Part shown: positions 55,437 to 64,000 of the stretch, piece by piece
Layout: each line of letters begins with the position of its first letter
Numbering within the stretch: position 1 is the stretch's first letter
Source of the DNA: CAISCU01 sp943361925
GTDB taxonomy: Bacteria > Bacteroidota > Bacteroidia > UKL13-3
DNA length: 64,000 bases
Direction of reading: 5' to 3'
Assembly (NCBI GenBank): GCA_943361925.1
Contig: CALRIT020000014.1
Span: 52,689 to 116,688 of the forward strand
Made by a program: the position numbers and the translations under genes
Notes under the pieces: generated by a model
Database searches by the model: none
The model's input: only the letters and a program-made list of their open reading frames with translations
What the model was told of the DNA's origin: nothing

Positions 55437-57890
55437 ATGTTTAAGTCCCTTATATCAATTTTTCTGGTCGTGTTGTTGTTTGTATTTTCAACAAATAATA
55501 ACAAGGTTTACGCAGAATCTGAACTTGATAGTTTAGAAAGTTTACTTCCTTTTGCAAATGATGCACAAAGGGTTGATATATTAAACGGAATTGCCTTAAC
55601 ACTTCGTTCATCCGATACTACAAAAGCCGGTAGTTACGCTCGACAGGCATATGCGCTATCTAATAAAATTAACTTTTGTAAGGGAAAAGCCACTGCTGCT
55701 GTAATTATTGGAATTTTATTAAAGAACAGAAATAATTTCTTACAAGCACAACAAATGTATTTGGAAGGTTTAGCATTGGGATTAAAATGCAAAGAACCTT
55801 ACTCTGTTTCTCTTGCTTATCACAGTTTAGGAAATTTGGCTTATTTTAAAGGAGATTATCCCAAAGCGCTGAGGTATTATATAGGCTCTTTAAAATTATC
55901 TGAACAATTAAAAGATTACAGACGTATTGCGAAAACTCTAAATAATATTGGTTCTTTATACACAGAATTAGGAAACAATACCAAGGCAGAGGAGTTTTAT
56001 TTGAGGTCTTTAGATCTTCATAAAACAATGAATGATGATTTATTGACTGCAGAAATTTCTAACAATCTTGCAAATATTTATCAGGCCCAAGGTTATGATT
56101 TAAAAGCTCTTTATCATTATTTAAATGCATTACAAGTGTTTCGTGAGAAGGGCAGTGCTTATGATGTATCTACTGCTTTAAATAATATTGGAACTATTTA
56201 TTCCGGCAGAAAACAATACCGAAAAGCGCTTCCGTTTTTGATTGAATCAAACAGAATCGATGAGGCGATGAATGATAAAAAATCACAAGTTATGGCTTGT
56301 GGAAATTTAGCAAACTGTTACCAAAAACTAGGAAATAGTGATTCAGCGCTTTATTATGGAAATTTAGGTTTGAAATTGGCAAATTCACATGGTATTGATC
56401 ATGAGAAAATTAATGCTTTAACAATTCTAGCTGATGTTTATGCAGATAGAGGTGAAAAGCAAAAATCGGAAATGTACTCCAAGCAGGCCACAGAAATTAA
56501 ACTCAGTTTAGCTAACAGAGCCAAACGTGCTGAGGTAAATTCTATTCAGGCTTCATATGAAAATGAAAAAAAGGAAGCCAAGATTAAATTACTGGCAAAA
56601 GAAAAAGAAATTCAGGATTTAAAAATCAGAGAACAGGAACTTGAACTCGAAACAAAAAACATCATTCTAATTGCCTTTGGAGTTGCTTTATTTTTACTTC
56701 TGCTTCTTACTGGTTTAGTGGTTTATAGTTTTTATGTAAACAAACAAAGAAAGGTTTTTGAAATAAGTAACAAAGCAAAAAGTCATGTTTTGTTACAAAT
56801 GAATCATGAAATTAGAACTCCATTAAACGCAATTGCTGGAATGAGTCAGTTGGCCATGGAGAGCAAAACTTTCAATGAGTTAAAAGAATATTTGGCCAAT
56901 ATCAGAATGTCGAGTGATGAGTTATTATTTGTACTGAATAACTTAATTGCGTATTTACAAATCGATAGAAACCAAAGTAAGGCAATACCTTCTCCGTTTC
57001 ATTTTATTGAATCACTAGAAGAAAGTTTTAAAGTTTTTGATTTAAAAGCAAAGGCTAAAAACCTAATGTTTACTCAAATGGTTTACCCTGGTGTACCTGT
57101 TATGGTAAATGCCGATAAGCAAAAAATAAATACCATTTTACATAACCTGATTGCAAACGCAATTCAGCATAGCAATAAAGGAACAGTTAGGGTTGAGGTG
57201 AAACAAAACTCTAAACGTGATAAAGAAGGAAAAACCTTAGTTAATATTCAGTTTGTTGTTAGTGATGAAGGTAAAGGTTTAACAGCCAAAGAAATTAAGA
57301 GTATCTTTAAGGGCCTCTACAAAAACCCGGAAAATCCGAATGGTTTTGGTATTGGTTTGAAAAACGTGAAGGATTTGTGTGATATTTTAGGAGGTCACAT
57401 TGAGGTCTTGAGTGAGCCAGGGCAGGGAAGTAGTTTTATTGTTGAACTTGAGCTTGAGGAATTAAACGAAAAATTAGCCTCAGTTTTTACAGATAAAAGA
57501 GAGTTTGAAACCAAAAATCATCGTTCAATTTTAATAGTTGAGGACAACCAGTTAAATCAAAGATTGATGGCAAAAATTTTGGAAAAAGCTGGGTTTGATT
57601 TCAGGATTGCTTCTAATGGTAAAGAAGCATTAAGTATGCTGAGAGAAAAAGATTTTGGTTTAATTTTGATGGACATAAGAATGCCGGAAATGGATGGAAT
57701 TGAAGCGACCTGGCATATCAGAAATGATGATGTTTATGCTAATGATAATAAAATTCCAATTATTGCTGTAACAGCTCACGATGATGCTGAAGAAAAAAGC
57801 AAATGTTTCCAAGTTGGCATGAATGATTACGTAACTAAACCTTTTAATAAAGACTTACTCATTCATAAAATCAATCTATTAATGTCATAG
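55437..57890 (+). CDS. TPR-containing hybrid sensor histidine kinase/response regulator
   Basis: An 817-residue membrane protein. An N-terminal signal or anchor (LISIFLVVLLFVFS) is followed by about seven tetratricopeptide repeats (55-360; for example AYHSLGNLAYFKGDYPKALRYY, KTLNNIGSLYTELG), a coiled coil (about 365-400), and TM2 (about 405-428). The kinase part has the H box MNHEIRTPLNA (His457), an N box (LHNLIANAIQHSN) and G boxes (VSDEGKGLT, GFGIGLKNVK). The C-terminal receiver domain has Asp746 in LILMDIRMPEMDG. There is no Hpt domain and no output domain, so the phosphate probably goes to a separate partner. Sensor input is expected to be periplasmic. Confidence 0.93.
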   Translation: MFKSLISIFLVVLLFVFSTNNNKVYAESELDSLESLLPFANDAQRVDILNGIALTLRSSDTTKAGSYARQAYALSNKINFCKGKATAAVIIGILLKNRNNFLQAQQMYLEGLALGLKCKEPYSVSLAYHSLGNLAYFKGDYPKALRYYIGSLKLSEQLKDYRRIAKTLNNIGSLYTELGNNTKAEEFYLRSLDLHKTMNDDLLTAEISNNLANIYQAQGYDLKALYHYLNALQVFREKGSAYDVSTALNNIGTIYSGRKQYRKALPFLIESNRIDEAMNDKKSQVMACGNLANCYQKLGNSDSALYYGNLGLKLANSHGIDHEKINALTILADVYADRGEKQKSEMYSKQATEIKLSLANRAKRAEVNSIQASYENEKKEAKIKLLAKEKEIQDLKIREQELELETKNIILIAFGVALFLLLLLTGLVVYSFYVNKQRKVFEISNKAKSHVLLQMNHEIRTPLNAIAGMSQLAMESKTFNELKEYLANIRMSSDELLFVLNNLIAYLQIDRNQSKAIPSPFHFIESLEESFKVFDLKAKAKNLMFTQMVYPGVPVMVNADKQKINTILHNLIANAIQHSNKGTVRVEVKQNSKRDKEGKTLVNIQFVVSDEGKGLTAKEIKSIFKGLYKNPENPNGFGIGLKNVKDLCDILGGHIEVLSEPGQGSSFIVELELEELNEKLASVFTDKREFETKNHRSILIVEDNQLNQRLMAKILEKAGFDFRIASNGKEALSMLREKDFGLILMDIRMPEMDGIEATWHIRNDDVYANDNKIPIIAVTAHDDAEEKSKCFQVGMNDYVTKPFNKDLLIHKINLLMS

Positions 57891-58028
57891 GTTCTTTAAA
57901 AATTAATTGAAAATGAGGTGTTTAGATTTCTTTTTTTGATATTATTTCAATCGAAAAAAAGAAAATCATTAATACTTCTCCATAACCTAAAAAAAATACC
58001 CATATTTGCCCCGCATAAAATTGAAAAC

Positions 58029-58904
58029 ATGGCAGTTTTAGTAGATAAAAATTCAAAAGTAATCGTGCAAGGTTTTACCGGTAGTGAAGGTAGCTTTCAT
58101 GCACAACAAATGATCGAGTATGGTACCAACTTAGTTGGTGGTGTAACTCCAGGTAAAGGTGGCCAAACTCACCTTGATAAACCAGTATTTAATACTGTTA
58201 AAGATGCGGTTGATTCTGTTGGAGCTAACGTTTCAATTATTTTTGTTCCACCAGCATTTGCTGCAGATGCCATTATGGAAGCTGCAGATGCCGGAATTAA
58301 CGTAATTGTTTGTATTACAGAAGGTATTCCTGTAAAAGATATGATTCCTGTTAAAGAATATATCAAATCTAGAAATTGTACTTTAATCGGTCCTAATTGT
58401 CCTGGTGTTATTACTCCGGGTGAAGCTAAAGTTGGTATTATGCCAGGTTTCGTTTTCAAACAAGGTAGAATCGGTATCGTTTCTAAATCTGGTACTTTAA
58501 CTTACGAAGCTGCTGACCAGGTTGTTAAAGCAGGTTTAGGTATTTCTACTGCAATTGGTATTGGTGGTGACCCAATCATTGGAACACCAACTAAAGATGC
58601 TGTAGAATTATTAATGAACGACCCTGAAACTGACGCTATCATTATGATTGGTGAAATCGGTGGAAGTTACGAAGCAGATGCTGCTCGTTGGATTAAAGCT
58701 AACGGTAATAAAAAACCAGTAGTTGGTTTCATCGCTGGCCAAACAGCTCCTCCAGGAAGAAGAATGGGTCATGCCGGTGCAATCATTGGTGGTAAAGACG
58801 ATACAGCTGAAGCTAAAATGGCAATCATGCGTGAGTGCGGTTTAGTAGTAGTTGAATCTCCTGCTGAGATTGGCGCTGCTATGGCAAATGCCTTAAAAAA
58901 ATAG
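58029..58904 (+). CDS. sucD: Succinate-CoA ligase, ADP-forming, alpha subunit
   Basis: A 291-residue TCA-cycle enzyme. The frame opens at 57918 in an A-rich, non-conserved stretch; the real start is the ATG at 58029 (MAVLVDKNSKVIVQGFTGSEG). The CoA-binding Rossmann domain has GFTGSEGSFHA and GGVTPGKGGQTH; the phosphohistidine is His248 in GHAGAIIGG. SPAEIG near the end is conserved. Length and motifs are normal. CATATTTG at 58001-58008 is one base off the -7 consensus. The beta-subunit gene (sucC) is not in this window. A terminator follows. Confidence 0.95.
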   Translation: MAVLVDKNSKVIVQGFTGSEGSFHAQQMIEYGTNLVGGVTPGKGGQTHLDKPVFNTVKDAVDSVGANVSIIFVPPAFAADAIMEAADAGINVIVCITEGIPVKDMIPVKEYIKSRNCTLIGPNCPGVITPGEAKVGIMPGFVFKQGRIGIVSKSGTLTYEAADQVVKAGLGISTAIGIGGDPIIGTPTKDAVELLMNDPETDAIIMIGEIGGSYEADAARWIKANGNKKPVVGFIAGQTAPPGRRMGHAGAIIGGKDDTAEAKMAIMRECGLVVVESPAEIGAAMANALKK

Positions 58905-58928
58905 AAACCAATTTCCTTTGTATAATTT

Positions 58929-58962
58929 AAAAAGCGAATTCATTTATATGGGTTCGCTTTTT
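58929..58962 (+). terminator. Rho-independent terminator of sucD
   Basis: A 10-bp perfect stem (58929-58938 with 58953-58962, core GCGAA/TTCGC) with a 14-nt loop and a T run on the plus strand, 25 nt after the sucD stop. Confidence 0.8.
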
Positions 58963-59015
58963 TGTTTGGAGAAATTCAGAAATGAATAAAGTTTAAGATT
59001 GGGAGCAGCATTCCC

Positions 59016-61826
59016 TTATTTTCTTATGAGTGTTAATGTTGAATGATATTCTTTAAACTCAATATCATTTTTCTTTTTGGCTTTTAACATAACGAAATAA
59101 ACACCTTCTGCTATTTCCATTCCGTTTTTATCATTTCCATCCCAGGCAAAATAGGTTTTATTGTCTTCAAACAACAATTGTCCCCAACGGTTATAAACCT
59201 CAACACCGGCTTCATCGCACTGACTCAACAAGCCATTAATTTTAAAGTAATCATTCACCCCATCACCATTGGGAGTGAATACATTAGGAATTCTAACTTC
59301 AGTTAATGAATCAGGCAAACTTACTTCTCCATAGGCTGTATCTGCGCAAACTGTACCCGGACTTACTACCAGCATGATAGTTTTGTTATAGAATTCAGGT
59401 TTTAATATTAATCCAGGATTCTTTTCAGTTGATTCTGTTCCATCAGGAAATTTCCAATAGAAACTATAGGCATTTTTTGCTTCAGCAGTAAATGTAAATA
59501 GTGAAGTACAAGTATCTGCATACCAAGTAATTTCTGCACTTTTTATTTGAAAATCAAATTTCAAACCGGCATTACTACAACGTGGACTTTTATTGGTAGG
59601 ACTAAAAGAATTGGGTGTAGTTTTTAAGTCGGTGAGGAAATATGGTGTACCTTCCCTTGGACAACTTGCGCACATACTTTGGTAAACAATTCCTTTTTTA
59701 TCAAATCTACTTGTTCCACCATCTACATGGTCTCCTGCTTCATTGGGAGAATTTCCCCCTAGAAAAGTTGCATATAATAAAGAACTTGCATTTTTATCTA
59801 AACACATTAAATAGAAATCTGAACCATCCGTTTTATTTTGGAATGCATCCGGGGTTACTTCTAAACCAAAGGTAAGGGAGTTAGACTTAGAGCTTTCTCT
59901 GCCTCCCCATGAACTTAAATAAATTCTTCCACAATCATCAACCAGAAAAGCATTAATTGTAACATCTATAACTCCTCTTCCTGAACCAAAATTGGTTGAC
60001 CAATTAAGTTTAGATAAATCAGGGCTTAAACTACTAATAAATTGTTTGCTGTTCGGAACATTGTAAACTCCTGATGTAATTGCCAAATTACCTAAACTTT
60101 GTCCAACAACAACAATTTGGTTATCCGGGTCAATCTCTAGTGAATAAATCTGGTCGTAATTATTAGTTCCAAAATAAGTGGCATTAATTACAGCGCTTAC
60201 ATTTCTATTCAGGTGATATATGAATCCATCAACATCTCCACCTAGATTTTGAGTTCTATATGCATTGTTTGAAATGCCCGGCATATCAATACTGCCGGTA
60301 CCTCCTGAAATAAATATTTCATTTGTTTTTGAAATGTCAATGCTATAAAGTGCTTCTACTCCTGTTCCTCCTAAATAGCTTGAAAACTCTAAAACTTGTA
60401 ATTGGCTGTCGAGTTGAAGTATGATACCATCTTGACTACCTTTAAGTTGGTTTTGAATTGGATTTCCAGCTACAGGGAAGTTATTGGAATTTGTAGATGA
60501 TGCAACTAGGATTTTTCCATTTTCATCACAAATAACATCTCCTCTGTATTGGTCTGCAAAGAAATAAGCAGTAAATTGATTGTTATTTAATCCATCATTA
60601 TTTGAGCCTCCAATATATGTCGAGCCCGCAAGTCTCAAACCATCTGACGAGAATTTAGTAACGATGATATCCGTTCTTCCATTATTACTGGTATCATACG
60701 CAGAGTTGGATACCGGAAAATTTTGAGAATAAGTGGTTCCAAAAATAACAAGGTTGTTAAATTTATCAACCACTATGCTTTGTGGTACTTCATTGTTTGA
60801 ACCGCCCAGATAGGTAGCCCAAAGCAACTGAGTTCCATCAGATGAATACTTGCTAATCGTTATATCACATGGAAAATCTTTTAATGCTCCTCCTTCTGAA
60901 GTATCTCCGCCGGCATAATTGATTTGGAATGCTCCTGCAGTGGTAGGATATTTTCCATCAGGAATAACTGAATAGGGACCTGTTGTAACACCACCAGTAT
61001 ACATTGTTCCGTTTTCTCCTGGAGTTGCTGTGCAACCAAAATTATCAGCTGTTGAGCCAGAATAGGTTAAAAATACTAAATCAGGATCAATAATTAATTC
61101 ATAATTCGGATTATAATTTTGAGGTATTTTGTATTTTAATTGATTTTCTGATAGAATAAACTCGACCTCAATTTGTACCCTTTTACCTTTTATTATTTGA
61201 TAGGCAAAAGGTCTCGATTCTTTCATTTTTCCATAGGTATGATAAATGCTTAAATCACCATATTCCAATTCAATTTTATTGGCGCCGTTTATTTCCCAAA
61301 CTATTTTTTCAGGATTTGAATTTGGCTTACATCTGAATTCATATTTAATTCCTGTTTCAGTTGAGGCTATATTTAATGTAATACCTAAATAAACATTTTT
61401 TAAAGAAACTTCTTTTGTTGATTTAGCTCCACTTGCCCAGTTTTCCTGATTGTTTCCTTGAAAAAAATTGTAATAATGACTCGAAGCCTCCCAATCTAAA
61501 TCCGCCCCTTTTTCAGCTCCTAATAAATTCATGTTGATGCCATGAATCAAAAGATTTTTATTGGTAATATTTTCATTATCCTTTTGATGATGTTGCATTT
61601 TAAATGCATTTTCATCAAAAAAGTAATATTGAAATGAGTTTTCTTTTATTTGAAAATCAGTATTGTATGAAGTGGCCCTGAATAAAATTTCCGTATTCCA
61701 CTGTCCTTTATTTTCAATGAATTCGAAGTCTTTAATTGTCTTGGGAAGAGATTGTATATGTTCCTTTCCAAAATTTTGTTTGGATAGGAAAGCAGAAATA
61801 ATCAGAAATAGTAATAGTTTTCTCAA
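59016..61826 (-). CDS. SBBP/PKD-like surface protein, type B T9SS cargo
   Basis: A 936-residue exported protein, starting with TTG at 61826 because no ATG precedes the signal peptide (RKLLLFLIISAFLS). The N-terminal region (about 30-230; FEFIENKGQWNTEILFRA) is the DUF7948 domain found before SBBP repeats. Residues about 245-690 form SBBP beta-propeller segments (STYIGGSNNDG, ATYLGGSNNE). A short PKD-like domain (about 770-830) is followed by a type B sorting domain (PNVFTPNGDGVNDYF, YNRWGQLLFE, HSTLTLIRK). This architecture is well known in Bacteroidota. It should be exported through the T9SS to the surface. Confidence 0.88.
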   Translation of the reverse strand: MRKLLLFLIISAFLSKQNFGKEHIQSLPKTIKDFEFIENKGQWNTEILFRATSYNTDFQIKENSFQYYFFDENAFKMQHHQKDNENITNKNLLIHGINMNLLGAEKGADLDWEASSHYYNFFQGNNQENWASGAKSTKEVSLKNVYLGITLNIASTETGIKYEFRCKPNSNPEKIVWEINGANKIELEYGDLSIYHTYGKMKESRPFAYQIIKGKRVQIEVEFILSENQLKYKIPQNYNPNYELIIDPDLVFLTYSGSTADNFGCTATPGENGTMYTGGVTTGPYSVIPDGKYPTTAGAFQINYAGGDTSEGGALKDFPCDITISKYSSDGTQLLWATYLGGSNNEVPQSIVVDKFNNLVIFGTTYSQNFPVSNSAYDTSNNGRTDIIVTKFSSDGLRLAGSTYIGGSNNDGLNNNQFTAYFFADQYRGDVICDENGKILVASSTNSNNFPVAGNPIQNQLKGSQDGIILQLDSQLQVLEFSSYLGGTGVEALYSIDISKTNEIFISGGTGSIDMPGISNNAYRTQNLGGDVDGFIYHLNRNVSAVINATYFGTNNYDQIYSLEIDPDNQIVVVGQSLGNLAITSGVYNVPNSKQFISSLSPDLSKLNWSTNFGSGRGVIDVTINAFLVDDCGRIYLSSWGGRESSKSNSLTFGLEVTPDAFQNKTDGSDFYLMCLDKNASSLLYATFLGGNSPNEAGDHVDGGTSRFDKKGIVYQSMCASCPREGTPYFLTDLKTTPNSFSPTNKSPRCSNAGLKFDFQIKSAEITWYADTCTSLFTFTAEAKNAYSFYWKFPDGTESTEKNPGLILKPEFYNKTIMLVVSPGTVCADTAYGEVSLPDSLTEVRIPNVFTPNGDGVNDYFKINGLLSQCDEAGVEVYNRWGQLLFEDNKTYFAWDGNDKNGMEIAEGVYFVMLKAKKKNDIEFKEYHSTLTLIRK

Positions 61827-61964
61827 GAAATTTTTTTACTAAAATACTAAACTTCTAATAAATATAGCCTTTTCTTATTGGGCTTAGGAGAATTTTAAGA
61901 AATTTTAACAGCAACTTGCAACCCTTTTTAAAAAAGTATCATCTGACTAACAAGCACGCAAAAA

Positions 61965-62510
61965 GTGAATAAAACAATTGATGAAGCCATCGTACAAGGA
62001 TGTTTAAAAAAAGACCCGAAAGCACAAAAAGCTTTTTACGAGTTTTTTAGTAGAACAATGTATGGTATTTGTCTGAGATACAGCAATTCACCGGATGATG
62101 CTAAAGATATTTTGCAGGAAGGTTTTATAAAAGTTTTTGCAAAATTGAATCAGTTCAGTAATAAAGGTTCTTTGGAAGGTTGGCTTAAACGATTATTTAT
62201 AAATACAGCTTTAGAACATTATAGAGTAAACAAAGTCTATATGGAACAAAGTGATGTAGACCAGGCATATAATCACGAAATACAGGGATTTGCAATTGAG
62301 AAAATTACTCAAAAAGAAATTCTAGATGTATTAAGTAAAATGGCTCCGGGTTACAAAACAGTTTTAAACTTATACGCAATTGAAGGATATACCCATGCTG
62401 AAATTGCAGAATTATTAAATATTAGTGAAGGAACATCCAAATCACAATTATCTAGGGCCAGAGTAATTTTTGCTCAAACCTGGAATGAACTACAAAAAAG
62501 TAAAATATAA
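61965..62510 (+). CDS. ECF RNA polymerase sigma factor
   Basis: A 181-residue sigma-70 family factor. Region 2 contains AFYEFFSRTMYGICLRYSNSPDDAKDILQEGFIKVF (with the DAKDILQEGF core and the usual binding segment), region 4 contains LPKM.-type YKTVLNLYAIEGYTHAEIAELLNISEGTSKSQLSRAR (helix-turn-helix). No region 3, so ECF type. The start is GTG at 61965. The next gene, an anti-sigma-like protein, begins 3 nt after the stop, which marks them as a pair. The presence of the secreted PKD gene just after that suggests that the unit controls a surface function. Confidence 0.92.
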   Translation: MNKTIDEAIVQGCLKKDPKAQKAFYEFFSRTMYGICLRYSNSPDDAKDILQEGFIKVFAKLNQFSNKGSLEGWLKRLFINTALEHYRVNKVYMEQSDVDQAYNHEIQGFAIEKITQKEILDVLSKMAPGYKTVLNLYAIEGYTHAEIAELLNISEGTSKSQLSRARVIFAQTWNELQKSKI

Positions 62511-62513
62511 AAA

Positions 62514-63413
62514 GTGAAAGATATTAATAACATAGATGAACTCTTAAAGGAAAGAATGCAGGATTTTACCCCTGATGTTCCTGCTGATGTTTGGACTCAA
62601 ATAAGTTCAAACATGAGTTATGGCGCAAATCCTTCGGGATTTCAATTAATTAAGAGTTTGTCAAGTACTGTTAAATCTGCCATTTTTATTACTACTGCTT
62701 CTTTAATAACCGGATTGTATTTTATTGTTGGTTCCGACAAACAATCAACAGTAGAATTAGAGCAAAAAGCAAATGTTGAATTGATTGATAAAAGTAATTC
62801 AAAACAGATTATTCCAGCAGAAACACCAGCAGAAATTCTAAGTGAAAATAAAATCGAAAAAGTTCAGCAAACAAAAACTCACGTTGGCGAATCTAAGGAA
62901 ATTAGTCTGTATAAAATAGTGGAACCTCAGGCTACTTTTGAGAATCCAGTAACCGAAAAAATTGAACTTCCATTTAAACAAGAAATTGCTACCCCGAAAA
63001 CAGAAATGTTGGTGAATAAAGATACAAAAACAGAGACTGTTGAAGGAAATCCGGAAACAGATTCTTTTGACAACAATTCAAGTGATGAAGTAAAAATTCC
63101 GGAACCGGATATTAAACTGGAAGTTAAAAAGGATTATCCAGTTGTAAACAATGCCATTTCTCCAAATGGTGATGGCTTAAACGATGAACTGGTGATTGAA
63201 TTGCCCGCAGTTGATTTTTACCATTTGAGAATTTTCACCAAAGGGGGTGTTCTTGTTTTTGAAACAGAAAATGTAAATGTGAGATGGAAAGGACTTGTTT
63301 TGGGTTCCGGACAATTTGCAGAAAACGGGGATTATAGATATGTACTTGAATATCAGCCTAAAGGAAAAGAGAATGTAAAAGTTATTGGAGGCTACATTCT
63401 CTTAAGCAGATAA
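62514..63413 (+). CDS. Anti-sigma-like membrane protein with CHU_C-like C-terminal domain
   Basis: A 299-residue protein, GTG start. Residues 1 to about 50 are cytoplasmic with short helices (IDELLKERMQDFTPDVPADVW), a pattern common at the N-terminus of Bacteroidota sigma-linked membrane proteins. A single membrane segment (about 54-73, SAIFITTASLITGLYFIVG) follows, then a linker of about 135 residues rich in T, E, P and K. The last 86 residues (213-299) resemble a type B T9SS sorting domain: NAISPNGDGLNDEL, then LRIFTKGGVLVFE, WKG, and VIGGYILLSR. It is thus an inner-membrane protein ending in a periplasmic CHU_C-like domain. It probably binds the sigma factor upstream; the role of the terminal domain is unknown. 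Confidence 0.8.
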   Translation: MKDINNIDELLKERMQDFTPDVPADVWTQISSNMSYGANPSGFQLIKSLSSTVKSAIFITTASLITGLYFIVGSDKQSTVELEQKANVELIDKSNSKQIIPAETPAEILSENKIEKVQQTKTHVGESKEISLYKIVEPQATFENPVTEKIELPFKQEIATPKTEMLVNKDTKTETVEGNPETDSFDNNSSDEVKIPEPDIKLEVKKDYPVVNNAISPNGDGLNDELVIELPAVDFYHLRIFTKGGVLVFETENVNVRWKGLVLGSGQFAENGDYRYVLEYQPKGKENVKVIGGYILLSR

Positions 63414-63440
63414 GTTTTGAAAATTTGGGAGATTAAACGT

Positions 63441-64000
63441 ATGTTAGCGAAATTGAAAATGAATAAAACTATACAACAGAATATGATAAAACCTCTATTA
63501 AATCGACTATCGTTGGTACTACTCATGTGGGTAGTTTCAATGGGAGCTTTTGCACAGAGCGTTACGTTAGATCCTTCACCTAAAATTGTTTGTTTCAATG
63601 GTACTACAGGTACACTTGAATTAACAGTTTTGTTGAATGGAGTTAACAGAACCGATGTAAAAAGCTACGACCTGGACTTAGGAGATGGATCAAAAGTATC
63701 AATTACAACAGGTTCTCCTGTTGGAAACTTTTATATCCATAACTATGCTGCTCCGGGTGCTTACAAAATTCAGGTTACTGCTAAGTTTACCAATCGTGGT
63801 GATTTAACCTACGAATATTGGGATACTGTTTATGCAAGACCTGTAGTTAGTTGGAACTTAACTAGTTTCGACTCTCAGTGTTTTAAAGGTAACAATTATG
63901 TGTTTGGTGACCTTTCAACACAGGCTCCAGCGCCTTCTTCGCCAATTGCAAGCAGATATTGGGTTTGGGGTGATGGTTCTGAAGAATCAATGCCAACTCC
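63441..64000 (+). CDS. PKD-repeat secreted protein, 3' end cut by window edge
   Basis: An open plus-strand frame from the ATG at 63441 to the right edge (186 codons visible). Other in-frame ATGs at 63459 and 63483 are possible starts; the signal peptide is LNRLSLVLLMWVVSMGAFAQ in each case. The first domain (about 40-140) resembles a PKD/Ig-like fold with the DLGDGSKVSITTGSPVGNFY segment, followed by the PKD hallmark WVWGDGSEESMPTP beginning a second. The predicted rest is probably further PKD repeats with a T9SS sorting domain (inference, outside the window). It lies 27 nt after the anti-sigma-like gene and is likely a target or partner of the sigma unit. Confidence 0.8.
   Translation, partial: MLAKLKMNKTIQQNMIKPLLNRLSLVLLMWVVSMGAFAQSVTLDPSPKIVCFNGTTGTLELTVLLNGVNRTDVKSYDLDLGDGSKVSITTGSPVGNFYIHNYAAPGAYKIQVTAKFTNRGDLTYEYWDTVYARPVVSWNLTSFDSQCFKGNNYVFGDLSTQAPAPSSPIASRYWVWGDGSEESMPT

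Noticed and set aside
58169..58459. 96-codon minus-strand frame
   Set aside because: Shadow of sucD, which is unmistakable on the plus strand.
63392..63598. 68-codon minus-strand frame
   Set aside because: It overlaps the end of the anti-sigma-like gene and the start of the PKD gene, both on the plus strand with a clear signal peptide.

Overview
The window comes from a low-GC (roughly one third G+C by eye) member of the phylum Bacteroidota. The evidence is consistent: many secreted proteins end in type A (about 80 residues, PNP...G.Y.L motif) or type B (gliding-motility/CHU_C, PN.FTPNGDG...NRWG...LLR motif) type IX secretion system (T9SS) sorting domains; promoters carry the Bacteroidota -7 box TAnnTTTG; E1 of the branched-chain 2-oxoacid dehydrogenase is an alpha-beta fusion; and DUF1573, DUF7033-type deacetylase-like and TPR hybrid-kinase proteins are present. 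A rank below phylum cannot be fixed from the sequence alone.

Layout. 1-2,522: three tandem minus-strand paralogues of a small secreted protein, one cut by the window edge and one decayed. 2,736-5,144: another T9SS cargo protein. 5,367-20,307: mostly housekeeping genes (fused E1 dehydrogenase, UspA, CPA2 antiporter, trmB, C-terminal processing protease, murQ, radA, a radical SAM/SPASM enzyme, a LysE exporter, a DUF1573 protein, and a histidine kinase/OmpR-type regulator pair), then fumC up to 21,746. 21,881-36,995: a 15-kb array of four giant type B T9SS surface proteins built from Ig-like repeats of about 76 residues, LamG domains and PKD domains. 37,010-41,930: six tightly packed glycosyltransferase and methyltransferase genes reading straight into the last adhesin gene. 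42,036-46,820: a lipoprotein, an FG-GAP (integrin-like) T9SS protein and a glycosyltransferase. 46,992-58,904: tRNA-Gln, prs, rplY, pth, a Wzx-type flippase, a deacetylase-like protein, cysS, an M28 glutaminyl-cyclase-like lipoprotein, an alkyltransferase-like protein, an AhpD-like protein, a TPR hybrid sensor kinase and sucD. 59,016-61,826: an SBBP/type B T9SS protein. 61,965-64,000: an ECF sigma factor, a membrane anti-sigma-like protein whose periplasmic end is itself a type B sorting-domain look-alike, and the start of a PKD-repeat secreted protein.

How it fits together. The accessory theme is the cell surface. Several very large repeat adhesins are presumably exported by the T9SS (its own machinery genes are not in this window). 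A glycan/methylation operon is probably co-transcribed with one adhesin, and a sigma/anti-sigma unit at the right end may tie transcription to T9SS cargo. The two most interesting points are the anti-sigma-like protein with a CHU_C-like domain (62,514-63,413) and the modification operon running directly into a LamG/Ig-like adhesin (33,648-41,930). The rest is central metabolism and information processing that looks ordinary.
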